Shown here: positions 42,237 to 51,955 of the stretch, one piece after another | Position numbering within the stretch: the first letter of the stretch is position 1 | Layout: every line of letters begins with the position of its first letter | Source of the DNA: Saprospirales bacterium | GTDB taxonomy: Bacteria > Bacteroidota > Bacteroidia > Chitinophagales > Saprospiraceae | Length of the DNA: 64,000 nucleotides | NCBI GenBank assembly: GCA_016711045.1 | Contig: JADJTT010000001.1 | Coordinates: forward strand, 248,001 to 312,000 | Reading direction: 5' to 3' | Notes under the pieces: model-generated | Told to the model about the DNA's origin: nothing | The model's database searches: none | Seen by the model: only the letters and a program-made list of their open reading frames with translations | Translations under genes and position numbers: made by a program

Positions 42237-42821
42237 GGGTTTTGGGTAAAAAAAAGGAGCCCATCCGGGAGGATGGGCTCTGCGCTACTAACAAATTATA
42301 ATCTCATGAAAAATGTCCTACTTTAATAACTCCTATAAGAGGCAAAACGTTCACAGAATCCACACAATCCACTGTTAATCATTTCTTAACGTCTGCACTT
42401 TCGAAAGTCTGTTAGCGCGAAGGAGTTAAAAAGGTCCCACCCCTGAGGGGTGGGACAGTTGCGCTACTAACAAATTATAATCTCATGAAAATGTCTCCAA
42501 GTTTGGAAGGATGTGCCAAAGGGCCACATTGGGCCCTTTGGGGGTACATCGTTACACACGCATCATTAACTAAATGTCCGGTCTTTGGGTTTCCCTCTCT
42601 TTTGAGGGACGGACTAAATCGGTTTGGGATAAAAGTTTAAATCGGTCTTGGTTTTTTGTCGGCTTTCGGGTCTTCTTCGAGGAAGAGGCTTTTTCCGGCC
42701 CCTTCCTCTCCGAATAATTTCAAGAATGTAATCGGTTTTTGAGATAGGGGATTTCGGGAAAAAGCACCCTAACTATCTTTACTTCATTTCAAAGATCACT
42801 ACTATACGGGGGCCTTCTTTT
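42237..42821. other. Gene-free region between convergent genes
   Basis: Besides the repeats at 42257-42491 it holds a 10-bp hairpin at 42516-42541 (CCAAAGGGCC and complement). The right part, 42560-42821, shows only a weak hairpin near 42677 and no gene. One or more hairpins may end transcripts of the T9SS gene. Confidence 0.6.
42257..42491 (+). repeat. Two hairpin-plus-leader repeats (32 bp perfect direct repeat)
   Basis: The same 32 bases occur at 42281-42312 and 42460-42491 (TGCGCTACTAACAAATTATA, then ATCTCATGAAAA). Each copy is preceded by a different 10-bp GC-rich hairpin: 42257-42280 (GAGCCCATCC, loop GGGA) and 42434-42456 (GTCCCACCCC, loop TGA). Each copy ends with an ATGAAAA-type start that leads only into very short frames. 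Confidence 0.88.
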
Positions 42822-45749
42822 TTACCTTACAATTACCTTGCCAGTTTTTAACGCCTGGCCATCGGCTTCTAGTACAAAGAAGTACGTCCCAGTTTTCAAA
42901 TTTCCTTTTGTCAGTGTTATTTGACTGCCAGCTGACTTTTCCTGGCGCACCAGGCGGCCAGCGGCATCGTATACTTTCAGGTCGAGTTGGTTGAAGGACA
43001 TTCCTTCTACCACGATGGTCGACTGTCCGTCCATCGGATTGGGGTAAACTTTTACGGTTACTCCAGGGATCGGCACTTCTTTTGCATCTACAATGATCTC
43101 TACAAAATCCTCGAGGGTGGCGCCGCCGATCACATGGCGCTTTTGTACGCTTTCTACCGGCACTTCATCGTAACCTACATACAGCAGCGCCTTGTTAAAT
43201 ATTTCCGTTAAAGGCTCGAGGTCAGGTTGCTGGGAGATTTTGAACTGGATGAACCCTTTGGAAGCATCCGGGTTTTCGCTGGCGGGCGGCAGCACAATCG
43301 AGTCGAAGACAAACTTCACCACGCCGTTGTCATAGGCTTGGAAAGTGTATGGATGGCTGCTGGCGCCTGGCTGAATGGTCGCAATATTCAAGTGTTCCAA
43401 AGGGAGGGAGTCGCGTACGGCTACCCAAAAGAGGGTGTCATCTGTTGTGTTCTGAAAACGTACGTGGTATTCAATGTCCACGTTTGCTGCTATGGTATCG
43501 CCACGGTAACCTTTCGGATAAGCCCGAAGATCGATTGCGGCGCTTGGGTCAATACTTTCCTGTACATCCAGTGCGATGAACGAGTTGGCTTCATCTTCCG
43601 GGAACATAGTCACCATGCCTTTCGAGAATTCTGTTCCGCCACCTGCTACACATCCTTCGACGGCGATCGTCGGAGCGCTGTTGCCCGGGTGATTAGGCGA
43701 TTGCTCGGATACGATGCGGAAGGTGCTTCCATTTGCGTATCGCTTCACCAACATCACATCGTTGCCCGGGAGTTGGAATTCCGTTTTGCCCATGATCTCA
43801 TCTTCGATGACGATGTAGTTCAGGGTAGCGGTCATTGGGTTAATGCTGACGTTGCGGAGTTCAAACACCACCGTATCTCCCTGGCAGCTTCCTGTGACTG
43901 CGATGCTCGATCCATCCCAACCCGTTGCCGGCACACAAATGGCATCCGGTGTGATGTGGGCCTTCACGAAGAAGTTAGTGCCTATTTCCGCATTACAATC
44001 TGCATTCAGCGTCACTTCGAAGTTGCCTTCATCTCCCGGTTCCAGGTCGTTTACCTGGAAGACGTAGATGCTGTCACCTATTTGGTCAAACACAGGGATA
44101 GAGGCGCTGGAAAAAGTCCAGTCTGTATCTACTTCCAGTTCAACTTTCACTCCGGAGGCGGTGGCAGTCCCTTCATTGCGATAGGTCACATGAAACGTGC
44201 TGTTTTCGCAACTAACCACTGCATCGGTCGAAAGGTCTACGAACAAGGTCGGGCAGTTGTAAATGGAATGAATCGGAAATTCTACCTCGATCGTGTCGTA
44301 AGTCTGGGGGAAAGCGAGGTTGTTGATCACCGGGTAAGCCGATTCCCAATTTCTCCCCTTCACGTGTACTTTAACATCGTAGGTTCCCGTATCCACCAGC
44401 ACGGTGAAAAAACCGTCTTTATCGCTGGTACCAAACCAGGAGCCATTGTCGCCGCTTGCTTCGACTACCCAATTTTTAATTCCCTGCTCGCCCGGGTCTT
44501 GGGTAAGGTCGTTGTTCCAGTCAGCATAAACCTTACCGGTGAGGTAGTTGGTGCGAACGCGTCCGTCGGAGTCTGCTTTGATCAATTTGACGTCATTGAT
44601 GAAGATCAATGCAGCCTGACCGTTCCATCCAACCAGTGCAAAACCGCCATCTTGTCTTTCAACAAGTGATTCTGCCCAGTCAATAATTGTTGTTCTCCCA
44701 ATAGTATGTGTCCATATTTCTGCGCCGTTGGTGGCATCCACCTTGGCTATGAACAAGTCGATATTTGCTGCGCTGGTCTCTACGATGCCCCCCACGACGA
44801 AGTTGCCGTCGTTGGTCTCTACTACATCGTTTGCTTGTCCGCCAACCCCTTCGCTGAAGGTTTTGTTCCACAGTTCCGTGGTGCCGTCTTCGCTGAGTTT
44901 AGCTACGAAGATGTCTACAAATCCCTTGTGGCCAGCTACTACATAAGAGCCATCGCTTGCCAGGGTGAAGCCGAACCCTTGTTCGAACGTGTCCGGGTAG
45001 TCGAAGTAATAATCCCAGATCATGTTGCCGTTGAAGTCGAGCTTCATCACGTAGATGTCGGAGCTGTTGGTGTTGGGGTTGATCGCGTTGCCGCTGACCA
45101 TGTACCCGTCGCTCACTTCTTCTACACCCCAACCTTCTTCATCACCTGAGCCTCCAAAGGTTTTTTCCCAAACCAGGTCGCCATTGGAGTCGGCTTTGAT
45201 CACGTAGATGTCCAGATCGCCGTTGGGTTGATTCAATCTGCGGCCGGCGATCAAGTAGCCGCCATCGCTTGTGGCTTTGACATCGAAGCCCTGTTCAAAA
45301 CCGGTGCCGCCAAACTGGCTGCTCCACAGCAAATCGCCGCGCAAGTTAACCTTGAACAGGTACACATTAAAAGAGTCAAGTGCTGTCAGGCGGATGTCAC
45401 CCACGATGATGTAACCACCATCTAGAGTGGCATCCATGCCGTAAGCGTGTTCGATGAATCCTTCGTCGATGACCTTTTCCCAGATCTTCTGCCCGTCGAC
45501 ATCAGTTCTGATCAAGTACACATCAAGGTCGTTGTCCGAACCAAAGGATTCGCTGTAACCGGCTATTAGATAGCCTCTGTCATCGGTTTGTAGGATAGCC
45601 TGTCCTTGGTCTTCGCCGTTTCCGCCATAGTTGTATTCAAAACCCTGGCCGAAAACCTGCGCGCTACTCATCATCACAAACATCCCCCAGAGCATGGCTG
45701 CTGCAAGGGAGAAATTGAGTTTGTGATTTTTCATGAGTTTCATGCGCAT
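42822..45749 (-). CDS. Large secreted repeat protein with T9SS sorting domain
   Basis: About 975 residues if started at the ATG at 45749; ATGs at 45743 and 45734 are also good, and the signal MKNHKLNFSLAAAMLWGMFV begins at 45734. The frame is open up to 45857 but that part looks non-coding. The first half has at least six repeats of 45-55 residues with the pattern DGGYLIAG...DIYVIKADSNGDLVWEKTFGG, probably a propeller. A prealbumin-like segment follows (NYLTGKVYADWNNDLTQDPG), then two DUF11/conserved-repeat regions. The last 75 residues are a T9SS type A domain (VKVYPNPMDGQSTIVVEGM to LKTGKVIVR). Probably a surface protein; its ligand is unknown. Confidence 0.88.
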   Translation of the reverse strand: MRMKLMKNHKLNFSLAAAMLWGMFVMMSSAQVFGQGFEYNYGGNGEDQGQAILQTDDRGYLIAGYSESFGSDNDLDVYLIRTDVDGQKIWEKVIDEGFIEHAYGMDATLDGGYIIVGDIRLTALDSFNVYLFKVNLRGDLLWSSQFGGTGFEQGFDVKATSDGGYLIAGRRLNQPNGDLDIYVIKADSNGDLVWEKTFGGSGDEEGWGVEEVSDGYMVSGNAINPNTNSSDIYVMKLDFNGNMIWDYYFDYPDTFEQGFGFTLASDGSYVVAGHKGFVDIFVAKLSEDGTTELWNKTFSEGVGGQANDVVETNDGNFVVGGIVETSAANIDLFIAKVDATNGAEIWTHTIGRTTIIDWAESLVERQDGGFALVGWNGQAALIFINDVKLIKADSDGRVRTNYLTGKVYADWNNDLTQDPGEQGIKNWVVEASGDNGSWFGTSDKDGFFTVLVDTGTYDVKVHVKGRNWESAYPVINNLAFPQTYDTIEVEFPIHSIYNCPTLFVDLSTDAVVSCENSTFHVTYRNEGTATASGVKVELEVDTDWTFSSASIPVFDQIGDSIYVFQVNDLEPGDEGNFEVTLNADCNAEIGTNFFVKAHITPDAICVPATGWDGSSIAVTGSCQGDTVVFELRNVSINPMTATLNYIVIEDEIMGKTEFQLPGNDVMLVKRYANGSTFRIVSEQSPNHPGNSAPTIAVEGCVAGGGTEFSKGMVTMFPEDEANSFIALDVQESIDPSAAIDLRAYPKGYRGDTIAANVDIEYHVRFQNTTDDTLFWVAVRDSLPLEHLNIATIQPGASSHPYTFQAYDNGVVKFVFDSIVLPPASENPDASKGFIQFKISQQPDLEPLTEIFNKALLYVGYDEVPVESVQKRHVIGGATLEDFVEIIVDAKEVPIPGVTVKVYPNPMDGQSTIVVEGMSFNQLDLKVYDAAGRLVRQEKSAGSQITLTKGNLKTGTYFFVLEADGQALKTGKVIVR

Positions 45750-45956
45750 GTCGTTTACAATCGAAGACGATACAAATGTGTAGGTATTTCTTTTCATAGC
45801 CAATGACAAAAAAAGCCGTTTGTTGATGAAAATTTTTAAATTTAACTCCGCTTTCAAAACGCCACAACTCTAAAAAACCGCACAAATGCTACATTTTTCA
45901 ACAGCCAAACGATTGTACTCAAAAAGGCGTTTTGTTGAAAAAAACTTTTCAAAGCC

Positions 45957-47369
45957 ATGGAAAAAAGTCGATTATTTCAAATTTTAGCCACCTTTTCCAG
46001 GAAAGAAATCCGGGATTTCCGAAAATGGTTGCAATCTCCGAGCCACAATCAGCGCGAAGATGTCCAGGTTTTGTATGCATACTTAGTAGAAAACGACCGA
46101 TTGGAAAAAGATGATGCGCTGGAAAAGGAAGAAGTTTTTGCAGCCGTTTACCCGAAAATGGATTACGACGATGCACAAATGCGCCAGGTAATGCACTTCC
46201 TCCTGAAAGCCGTCGAAGAATTCCTGATCTATGAAGAGTGGACCGAGGACCCGGTCAAGGCCCGGATCACACTCGCCCGGGTATACCGGCGTCGACAATT
46301 GGGCAAGTTATTCCAGCGCACGCTCGACAGCGCCAAAGACCTGCAGGAAAAACAACCGCTCCGAAACCTGAGCTACCTGGAAAACACCTATCTCCTCGAA
46401 CAGGAACAATACAACTACCTCAGTGGGCTGCGCCGTACCGTGCCGCTCAACCTCCAGGAAGTGTCCAATGCACTCGATATTAATTTTATTTCCACCAAAC
46501 TCCGGCAGGCCTGCCTGATGCTGGCCCACCAAACAGTCTTCAAGGTAGAGTATAAAATTGGACTGCTCGATAAACTATTGGAATTTGTGGAACAGGAGGC
46601 CCCTTTCAACACCCCTGCCATCTCCATATACTACCACAGCTATAAGGCCCTGAAAGAACGCGACAGCGAAACACACTTCCAGCTACTCAAACAAGCGCTG
46701 TTGAAATACGAAGATCTTTTCCCGGAATCCGAAATTCGCGACATATACCTGCTGGCTATCAACTATTGTATCGGACGAATGAACGCCGGGGTAAAACAAT
46801 ACGTCCGCGAAACGTTTGACCTATATAAACGAGGGTTGGAGAAAAAGATCCTCCTTCAGGATGGCTTTGTGTCGCGCTTTACCTTCCGCAATGTCGTTAC
46901 CAACGGCACTCTCCTCGAAGAATTTGAATGGACCGAACACTTTATCAACGACTTTCAGCAATACCTCGAAGAGCAATACCGCGAAAGCATCGTACATTAT
47001 AGTATGGCCAAACTGCATTTCGAGAAAAAAGACTACGACCAGGCCATGACCCTGCTGCACCAGGTCGAATACGACGACATCCTGATGACCCTCAACGCCC
47101 GTACCATGCTGATGAAGATGTATTACGAACTCGACGAGTTCAATCCCCTCGACTCTCTGCTGGAAAGTATGCGCATGTACATGCGTCGCAAAAAGGTCAT
47201 GGGCTACCACAAGTCCAACTTCAAAAACATCATCCACCTCACCAAAAAACTGGCCAACGTCAATCCCTATGACCAGAAACAGACCGGGCTACTAAAGGAG
47301 GAAATAGAAAACGCCAACCCGCTCACCGAGAAAAAGTGGCTGTTGGCGCAGTTGGAAGGGATTTCTTAA
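45957..47369 (+). CDS. Helical-repeat protein of unknown function
   Basis: 470 residues, almost entirely helical with many Leu, Glu, Tyr and Arg and no signal peptide. The N-terminus (LFQILATFSRKEIRDFRKWL) resembles a short DNA- or protein-binding helical domain, and later segments (VHYSMAKLHFEKKDYDQAMT, LLHQVEYDD) look like degenerate TPRs. I recognise this as a type of protein common in Saprospira relatives but not as a characterised family. It is divergent from the large T9SS gene and convergent to the M36 gene. Confidence 0.8.
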   Translation: MEKSRLFQILATFSRKEIRDFRKWLQSPSHNQREDVQVLYAYLVENDRLEKDDALEKEEVFAAVYPKMDYDDAQMRQVMHFLLKAVEEFLIYEEWTEDPVKARITLARVYRRRQLGKLFQRTLDSAKDLQEKQPLRNLSYLENTYLLEQEQYNYLSGLRRTVPLNLQEVSNALDINFISTKLRQACLMLAHQTVFKVEYKIGLLDKLLEFVEQEAPFNTPAISIYYHSYKALKERDSETHFQLLKQALLKYEDLFPESEIRDIYLLAINYCIGRMNAGVKQYVRETFDLYKRGLEKKILLQDGFVSRFTFRNVVTNGTLLEEFEWTEHFINDFQQYLEEQYRESIVHYSMAKLHFEKKDYDQAMTLLHQVEYDDILMTLNARTMLMKMYYELDEFNPLDSLLESMRMYMRRKKVMGYHKSNFKNIIHLTKKLANVNPYDQKQTGLLKEEIENANPLTEKKWLLAQLEGIS

Positions 47370-47434
47370 AAAAAGAGAAGAGGCTGTTTCAGAAGTCGCT
47401 TACGCTCCTTCTGAAACAGCCTCTTCTCTTTTTT
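47369..47434. terminator. Bidirectional terminator with 27-bp perfect stem
   Basis: Arms 47369-47395 and 47408-47434 match perfectly, loop of 12, with A and T ends. It lies between convergent stops at 47369 and 47440. The stem is far longer than needed for termination. Confidence 0.92.
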
Positions 47435-47439
47435 ATTTT

Positions 47440-50400
47440 TTAGTGGATCACTACTTTTTCTGTAGCCACTTGTCCGGCCGTAATGACCTGCACCATATAC
47501 ATGCCTTCCGGTAGCCTGCTTACATCTACCGGTACCGTTTGCGTGCCGAAGCACGTGCCGTTCCACTGGATCATCTCTTTTCCGTCGACCGTCAGGATAC
47601 GTAGACTAACTTCCGCCTGATTGGCCGCAGTCAGCTGGATATTCAGAATATCCTGTGTCGGATTGGGGAACAGGGAGAAAGACAGCCCTTCCAATTGCAC
47701 ATCTTCTACCCCGCTCGGCAGTTGGGAGTCTACGATCGTGCCGCGCGAAGGCGCCTCGGCGCAGGCGTTGTCACCCTGGTCGCTGGTGACACAGGCTTCG
47801 GTGTTGTAGTTGAGCATGTCCATCAGCTCAATATCGTCTACATACCAACCCAGACCGGCGATTGTTTCATCGGTACCGAACTTGAACCGGATGAGGATAT
47901 CTTCTCCTACGAACTCACTCAGGTCCACATAGGAAGGGATGAAGCCATAACTATTGCCGGAGAAAGACGAAAGATTCGGAATAGTAAAGGTGGTATATGC
48001 TACCGGCCCCGTATAGGGATTGCGGAATATCTTATCCCCTAAACTGATCCAGGTATCCCCTTCGTTGATGGATATCTCCACAAGCCCTCCATCACTTCCG
48101 GGCTGCGTATCATACCAGTGGTAGAAGCGCAAGACCGGCTGGTCGCCCTGAACAGGTTGCGTCAGGATGCTCTGGAACACCTGCTGACTTTCCGTTTCAA
48201 TATCCTCTACAAAAAAGGATTGAAAGGGGCTGTTGTAAAACAAGTCCTGCACAGTCCATTTATTCGCACCTTCAACTGTACCGGTTGGATAGTCGATCCA
48301 TTCACCGAAGATGGATTCTTCGGCATCTTCCAGGTAATATTGGATCGAGTATAATCCCGGGTCAGTAGCTGCTTTGTAGGTAATGGTCACTTCATCTCCA
48401 AAAGCCAGGTCGCCCAATTCGAAGGAGAGGAGGTTGCCATTCACAGTAGGGGTGATGCTGCCGGATCCGGGAATAAAGGTCACACTTGCCGGCAATTGAT
48501 CCGAAACCACCACATTGGTCGCCGTTTCGGGTTTGTGGTTGATCACGTGGATGGTATATTCAATATCATCGCCCGGTTGAATAAAATCGGTAGCAGACTT
48601 AGTGATCTTCAACTCCTGGATACATGTGGGCAGCGGTTCGAAATTTTCTTTTTCATCCCCCACGGTATACGACGAACCTTGATCGGCCAGATAGCCCAAT
48701 CCTCTGCGGGCAAACACCTCCCAGATGAGGCATTGGTTGGCCCCGCCATAGAGCGCCTGGTCAGCTGCGAGAATCGCATCGCGTCCATCTACAAAGCCTG
48801 GATCACAGGGTTGTATTTTCATTCCGTCCATGACGAGTTGGATCACCATATTATTTCCCCCTGAACCTCCGATGAGATCAGCATCCCACCCGTATTCATC
48901 GACAAATGCCCAGTAGAGATCCCATAGCATAGTGCACCAGACGGAGCCAACGCCATGCGGGATGGACTCGCCAATGATATCTTTATACGTGAATGGGTTT
49001 TCGTTGAGATCCGTTGAATAAGGATAGGTGCGAATGCCCTTGCCCGCAACCGGCTGTCGCTCCACATAGGTGCCAATCCCCCTCCGGTCCGTGCCTGCAT
49101 CACCCGGTTCCGCAGTCATGATAAGGGAAAAGAAATCGCTCCAGCCTTCCCCCATTTGCTCATCGCCCCCGAGGCAGCCTACCTGGAAAGGGCCTCCGGT
49201 CAGACGGGAGGAAATACCGTGTCCATATTCATGCGTGATCACGCCGTTGTCAAAATCTCCCGAAATATATTCAGGGCCTCCGTTGGAAGGTACGGCAATG
49301 GTTACTTCCAGGGATGTTCCAGCAAACTGGCGGATCAAGGCACAGGTGCCAGAGGAGATAGAAATGGTGGGAATCGTAGGATTATCAACTGTTGCGGAGC
49401 CCGCCATGCCCATTACCTCATCCTGGTAGTTGCAAATGATCACCCCAATGGCCCCGGCTTGTTCGGCATAGAGTGCTTTCTGCTCAAATAAACAACCGCC
49501 CCGATCGATCAGGGCAATCTTTCCCGCCAGATCGGCTGCATTCACAAAAGGTTCTTCGCATCCGTCAGAGGTGTAGGGTTCAGAAACACCGTCATTCACT
49601 TCCACAACCTGGCCAGTGACTGGCTGGTTGGCCACAGTAGGGCCAAATTCGGCTTCCCCCGTGCTGTATAAACCGGCAATGACAGCCGGCGAAGTAACTT
49701 CCAATAAACGCGTACCCAGGTTCCAATAATACATTCGCATTCTGCCGTTGCTCCCGTCGGGGGAAAGGGAGAAATTCGCATTATTAAGCGCATCGTAAGT
49801 GACTGGATCATCTCCCCCAAACTGGCCCATGGCATTTACATGGTCACCCTCTACGCCTCCGTTCCCGTAGTTATTGTCCTGATAATTTCCCGCCGCTTCA
49901 TCAAACCCGTAGTGGTAGGTGATGTCGTGCATCATATTATTGGCGTAGAAAAGATTCGTGATCGATGCGTTCACCATCTGAGTCGGTTCCCAATTTTCAT
50001 TGAATGGAAAGTCAAAAACAAGGGTCGGTCCACCTGACACATCTCCGTCAGGCGCTTCATCTGCATTACCATCCCGGAACGCATACGCATTATTTCCTCG
50101 TAAGTAGGTGTACTCCGGACCTTCCAACCCATTCACATCATGCCACCCAAAAGGAGAGGCAGTCGGATCTGCAGGGTTAGTAAGCAGCTCCCGGTCGCCA
50201 TGATTAGGGCTTTCTACCGGCAGCGGAAAGACGTTATATACTGCTTCGTCGCTCAGGAAGTTCCGGCTTTGTGTTTTTACGGCTTCTTTTACCGCCACAA
50301 AAGCGTTTTCATTCTCCTGGCAGGCGCGATCATGGTTGTGGAACGGGGCAGCGCCAAACTGGCAATGAAGCGTCCAACTGGTCTTGTCGAGGATTGTACC

Positions 50401-51006
50401 CGTTTGTGCATCTACACGCACACTCCAGTGTTGATCTACTGATGCATTATCGATATCCAGGTCCCAGGCCAGCTTCACCCCTCCTTCATGCAGGGACTGA
50501 TACTTCAGCGCGACATTGATATCCGATCTTGAAAGCGTACCACCGGAGTAGCGATAGCGCTGGTCTCCGGTTTTCTCCACCAGCCGCACATCCGAATACC
50601 CGGTATAACCCAACTGAGCGGCAGCCTGTTGAATGGCATCCCAGGGCGTCAGCGCCGGCTGGGCCGTGTTCACCTTACCACCTAGTCCTGGGATAAAGCG
50701 CTTGCCGACATAGAGTACCTTGCCGTCAGCTGTGATGTTGACGTTCAAAATCGCATTGTACACTTCAATGCCCGCATGGCGTTGGATAAAATATATATGG
50801 GAAACCCCATTTTGCTTACTCGCATACTGATAATTTACCACCATATCTGCGACATCCTGATCCGTCAACCCCCAGGCTTCGTGATTTTGCTCGATATGCC
50901 GCAGTGCGATATCTAGTGGTGTCTGTACCTGGCTCCAACCGAAAGGAAGGGCCAATGTCCAAAGGACCCAGACCAATAGATTTTTTTGAGAGAAAACATT
51001 TTTCAT
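47440..51006 (-). CDS. M36 (fungalysin) metallopeptidase with PA, DUF11 and T9SS domains
   Basis: 1188 residues. Signal peptide (VLWTLALPFGWSQ), then an FTP propeptide (residues about 30-210). The M36 catalytic domain has the zinc motif HEYGHGISSRLTGG and the third ligand in GEGWSDFFSLIM. A PA domain is inserted before it (GKIALIDRGGCLFEQKALYA). After the catalytic domain come a DUF11-type domain (DIEYTIHVINHKPETATNVV), a jelly-roll-like region (VEISINEGDTWISLGDK) and a type A sorting domain (FSLFPNPTQDILNIQL to VATEKVVIH). The enzyme is secreted by T9SS and digests extracellular protein. Confidence 0.95.
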   Translation of the reverse strand: MKNVFSQKNLLVWVLWTLALPFGWSQVQTPLDIALRHIEQNHEAWGLTDQDVADMVVNYQYASKQNGVSHIYFIQRHAGIEVYNAILNVNITADGKVLYVGKRFIPGLGGKVNTAQPALTPWDAIQQAAAQLGYTGYSDVRLVEKTGDQRYRYSGGTLSRSDINVALKYQSLHEGGVKLAWDLDIDNASVDQHWSVRVDAQTGTILDKTSWTLHCQFGAAPFHNHDRACQENENAFVAVKEAVKTQSRNFLSDEAVYNVFPLPVESPNHGDRELLTNPADPTASPFGWHDVNGLEGPEYTYLRGNNAYAFRDGNADEAPDGDVSGGPTLVFDFPFNENWEPTQMVNASITNLFYANNMMHDITYHYGFDEAAGNYQDNNYGNGGVEGDHVNAMGQFGGDDPVTYDALNNANFSLSPDGSNGRMRMYYWNLGTRLLEVTSPAVIAGLYSTGEAEFGPTVANQPVTGQVVEVNDGVSEPYTSDGCEEPFVNAADLAGKIALIDRGGCLFEQKALYAEQAGAIGVIICNYQDEVMGMAGSATVDNPTIPTISISSGTCALIRQFAGTSLEVTIAVPSNGGPEYISGDFDNGVITHEYGHGISSRLTGGPFQVGCLGGDEQMGEGWSDFFSLIMTAEPGDAGTDRRGIGTYVERQPVAGKGIRTYPYSTDLNENPFTYKDIIGESIPHGVGSVWCTMLWDLYWAFVDEYGWDADLIGGSGGNNMVIQLVMDGMKIQPCDPGFVDGRDAILAADQALYGGANQCLIWEVFARRGLGYLADQGSSYTVGDEKENFEPLPTCIQELKITKSATDFIQPGDDIEYTIHVINHKPETATNVVVSDQLPASVTFIPGSGSITPTVNGNLLSFELGDLAFGDEVTITYKAATDPGLYSIQYYLEDAEESIFGEWIDYPTGTVEGANKWTVQDLFYNSPFQSFFVEDIETESQQVFQSILTQPVQGDQPVLRFYHWYDTQPGSDGGLVEISINEGDTWISLGDKIFRNPYTGPVAYTTFTIPNLSSFSGNSYGFIPSYVDLSEFVGEDILIRFKFGTDETIAGLGWYVDDIELMDMLNYNTEACVTSDQGDNACAEAPSRGTIVDSQLPSGVEDVQLEGLSFSLFPNPTQDILNIQLTAANQAEVSLRILTVDGKEMIQWNGTCFGTQTVPVDVSRLPEGMYMVQVITAGQVATEKVVIH

Positions 51007-51042
51007 ACTTAATCAATTTTATTTAGCGATATACTTTTATAC

Positions 51043-51079
51043 AAAACGGGGGTGCGGGCTGTGCTCGCACCCCCGTTTT
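51043..51079. repeat. 14-bp hairpin between divergent promoters
   Basis: Arms 51043-51056 and 51066-51079 (AAAACGGGGGTGCG and complement), loop of nine. On the minus strand, the outward TTTTG is 20 bases from TAAAATTG ahead of the M36 gene; on the plus strand, TTTTC precedes TAACTTTG at 51104-51111. Confidence 0.75.
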
Positions 51080-51103
51080 CATCAGATAATGACAGGTAAA
51101 ACG

Positions 51104-51111
51104 TAACTTTG
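51104..51111 (+). promoter_or_regulatory. Candidate -7 element TAACTTTG for rlmB
   Basis: Exact match to TAnnTTTG, about 90 bases before the rlmB start. The -33 element (TTTC, 23 bases upstream) is weak. Confidence 0.45.
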
Positions 51112-51201
51112 TTTATTATGGGGTGCACAAAATTAATCAAATTTCGATCTAGCCCCCGATAACCGCACACAAGATTGCTGTTTTATTACATACACGACAA
51201 A

Positions 51202-51954
51202 ATGTCTGACCCCACCACCTCTTCTAATCTGATCTTTGGCCGCCACCCTGTCGTCGAAGCCATTGAAGGCGGACAAACCATCGAAAAGGTATTGCTCCAG
51301 CAAGGCACCCGCGGCGAACTGGAAAAAACCCTTCGCCACCTTTGCAAAGCAAAAGGCATACCACTTCAGTACGTACCCAAAGAAAAGCTTGACTACCTCG
51401 TCAAAGGAGGAAACCACCAGGGCTTGGCAGCCCTGATTACGCCCATTCCCTATCAGGATCTGGACCAGTTACTGGCCTCACTCCCGGCAAAAGGCGAGTC
51501 TGCGCTATTGATACTTCTCGACGGCGTCACGGACGTACGCAACTTTGGCGCCATCGCCCGCTCGGCGGAAATATGCGGCGCGCATGCGCTGGTCATCCCC
51601 CAGCAAGGAGGCGCCGCCATCAATGCCGATGCGATCAAAACATCTGCAGGGGCGCTCACCCGTATCCCTGTCTGTCGGGAAAGCAGTATCCTTACCGCCA
51701 TCGACCTTATCAAATCGTACGATATCCAGATCCTGGCTTCCAGCCTGGAAAACAGCCAACTGATCTATGAAATAGACCTGAAAAAGCCCACCGCTATTAT
51801 CCTGGGTTCAGAGGGAAAGGGCATTCAACCGCCACTCCTCCGCGCCGCCGACCAGCGCATCCGCATCCCGCAGGTAGGAGAAACAGAGTCCTTTAATGTG
51901 TCTGTAGCTGCAGGGATAATGCTGTACGAGGCCGTACGGCAAAGAAGTTTATAA
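51202..51954 (+). CDS. rlmB: 23S rRNA (guanosine-2'-O)-methyltransferase, TrmH/RlmB family
   Basis: 250 residues from the ATG at 51202 (an upstream TTG adds nine). The N-terminal substrate-binding domain starts LIFGRHPVVEAIEGG. The SPOUT knot motifs are DGVTDVRNFGAIARSAEICG, ILGSEGKGI and ESFNVSVAAGIMLYEAVRQ. It methylates a guanosine 2'-OH, probably in 23S rRNA; tRNA is possible for relatives. It is convergent to the next gene, with one base between the stops. Confidence 0.93.
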   Translation: MSDPTTSSNLIFGRHPVVEAIEGGQTIEKVLLQQGTRGELEKTLRHLCKAKGIPLQYVPKEKLDYLVKGGNHQGLAALITPIPYQDLDQLLASLPAKGESALLILLDGVTDVRNFGAIARSAEICGAHALVIPQQGGAAINADAIKTSAGALTRIPVCRESSILTAIDLIKSYDIQILASSLENSQLIYEIDLKKPTAIILGSEGKGIQPPLLRAADQRIRIPQVGETESFNVSVAAGIMLYEAVRQRSL

Positions 51955-51955
51955 A

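Noticed and set aside
43227..44669. A 480-codon open frame on the plus strand
   Set aside because: Antisense to the large T9SS protein; its translation shows no family features.
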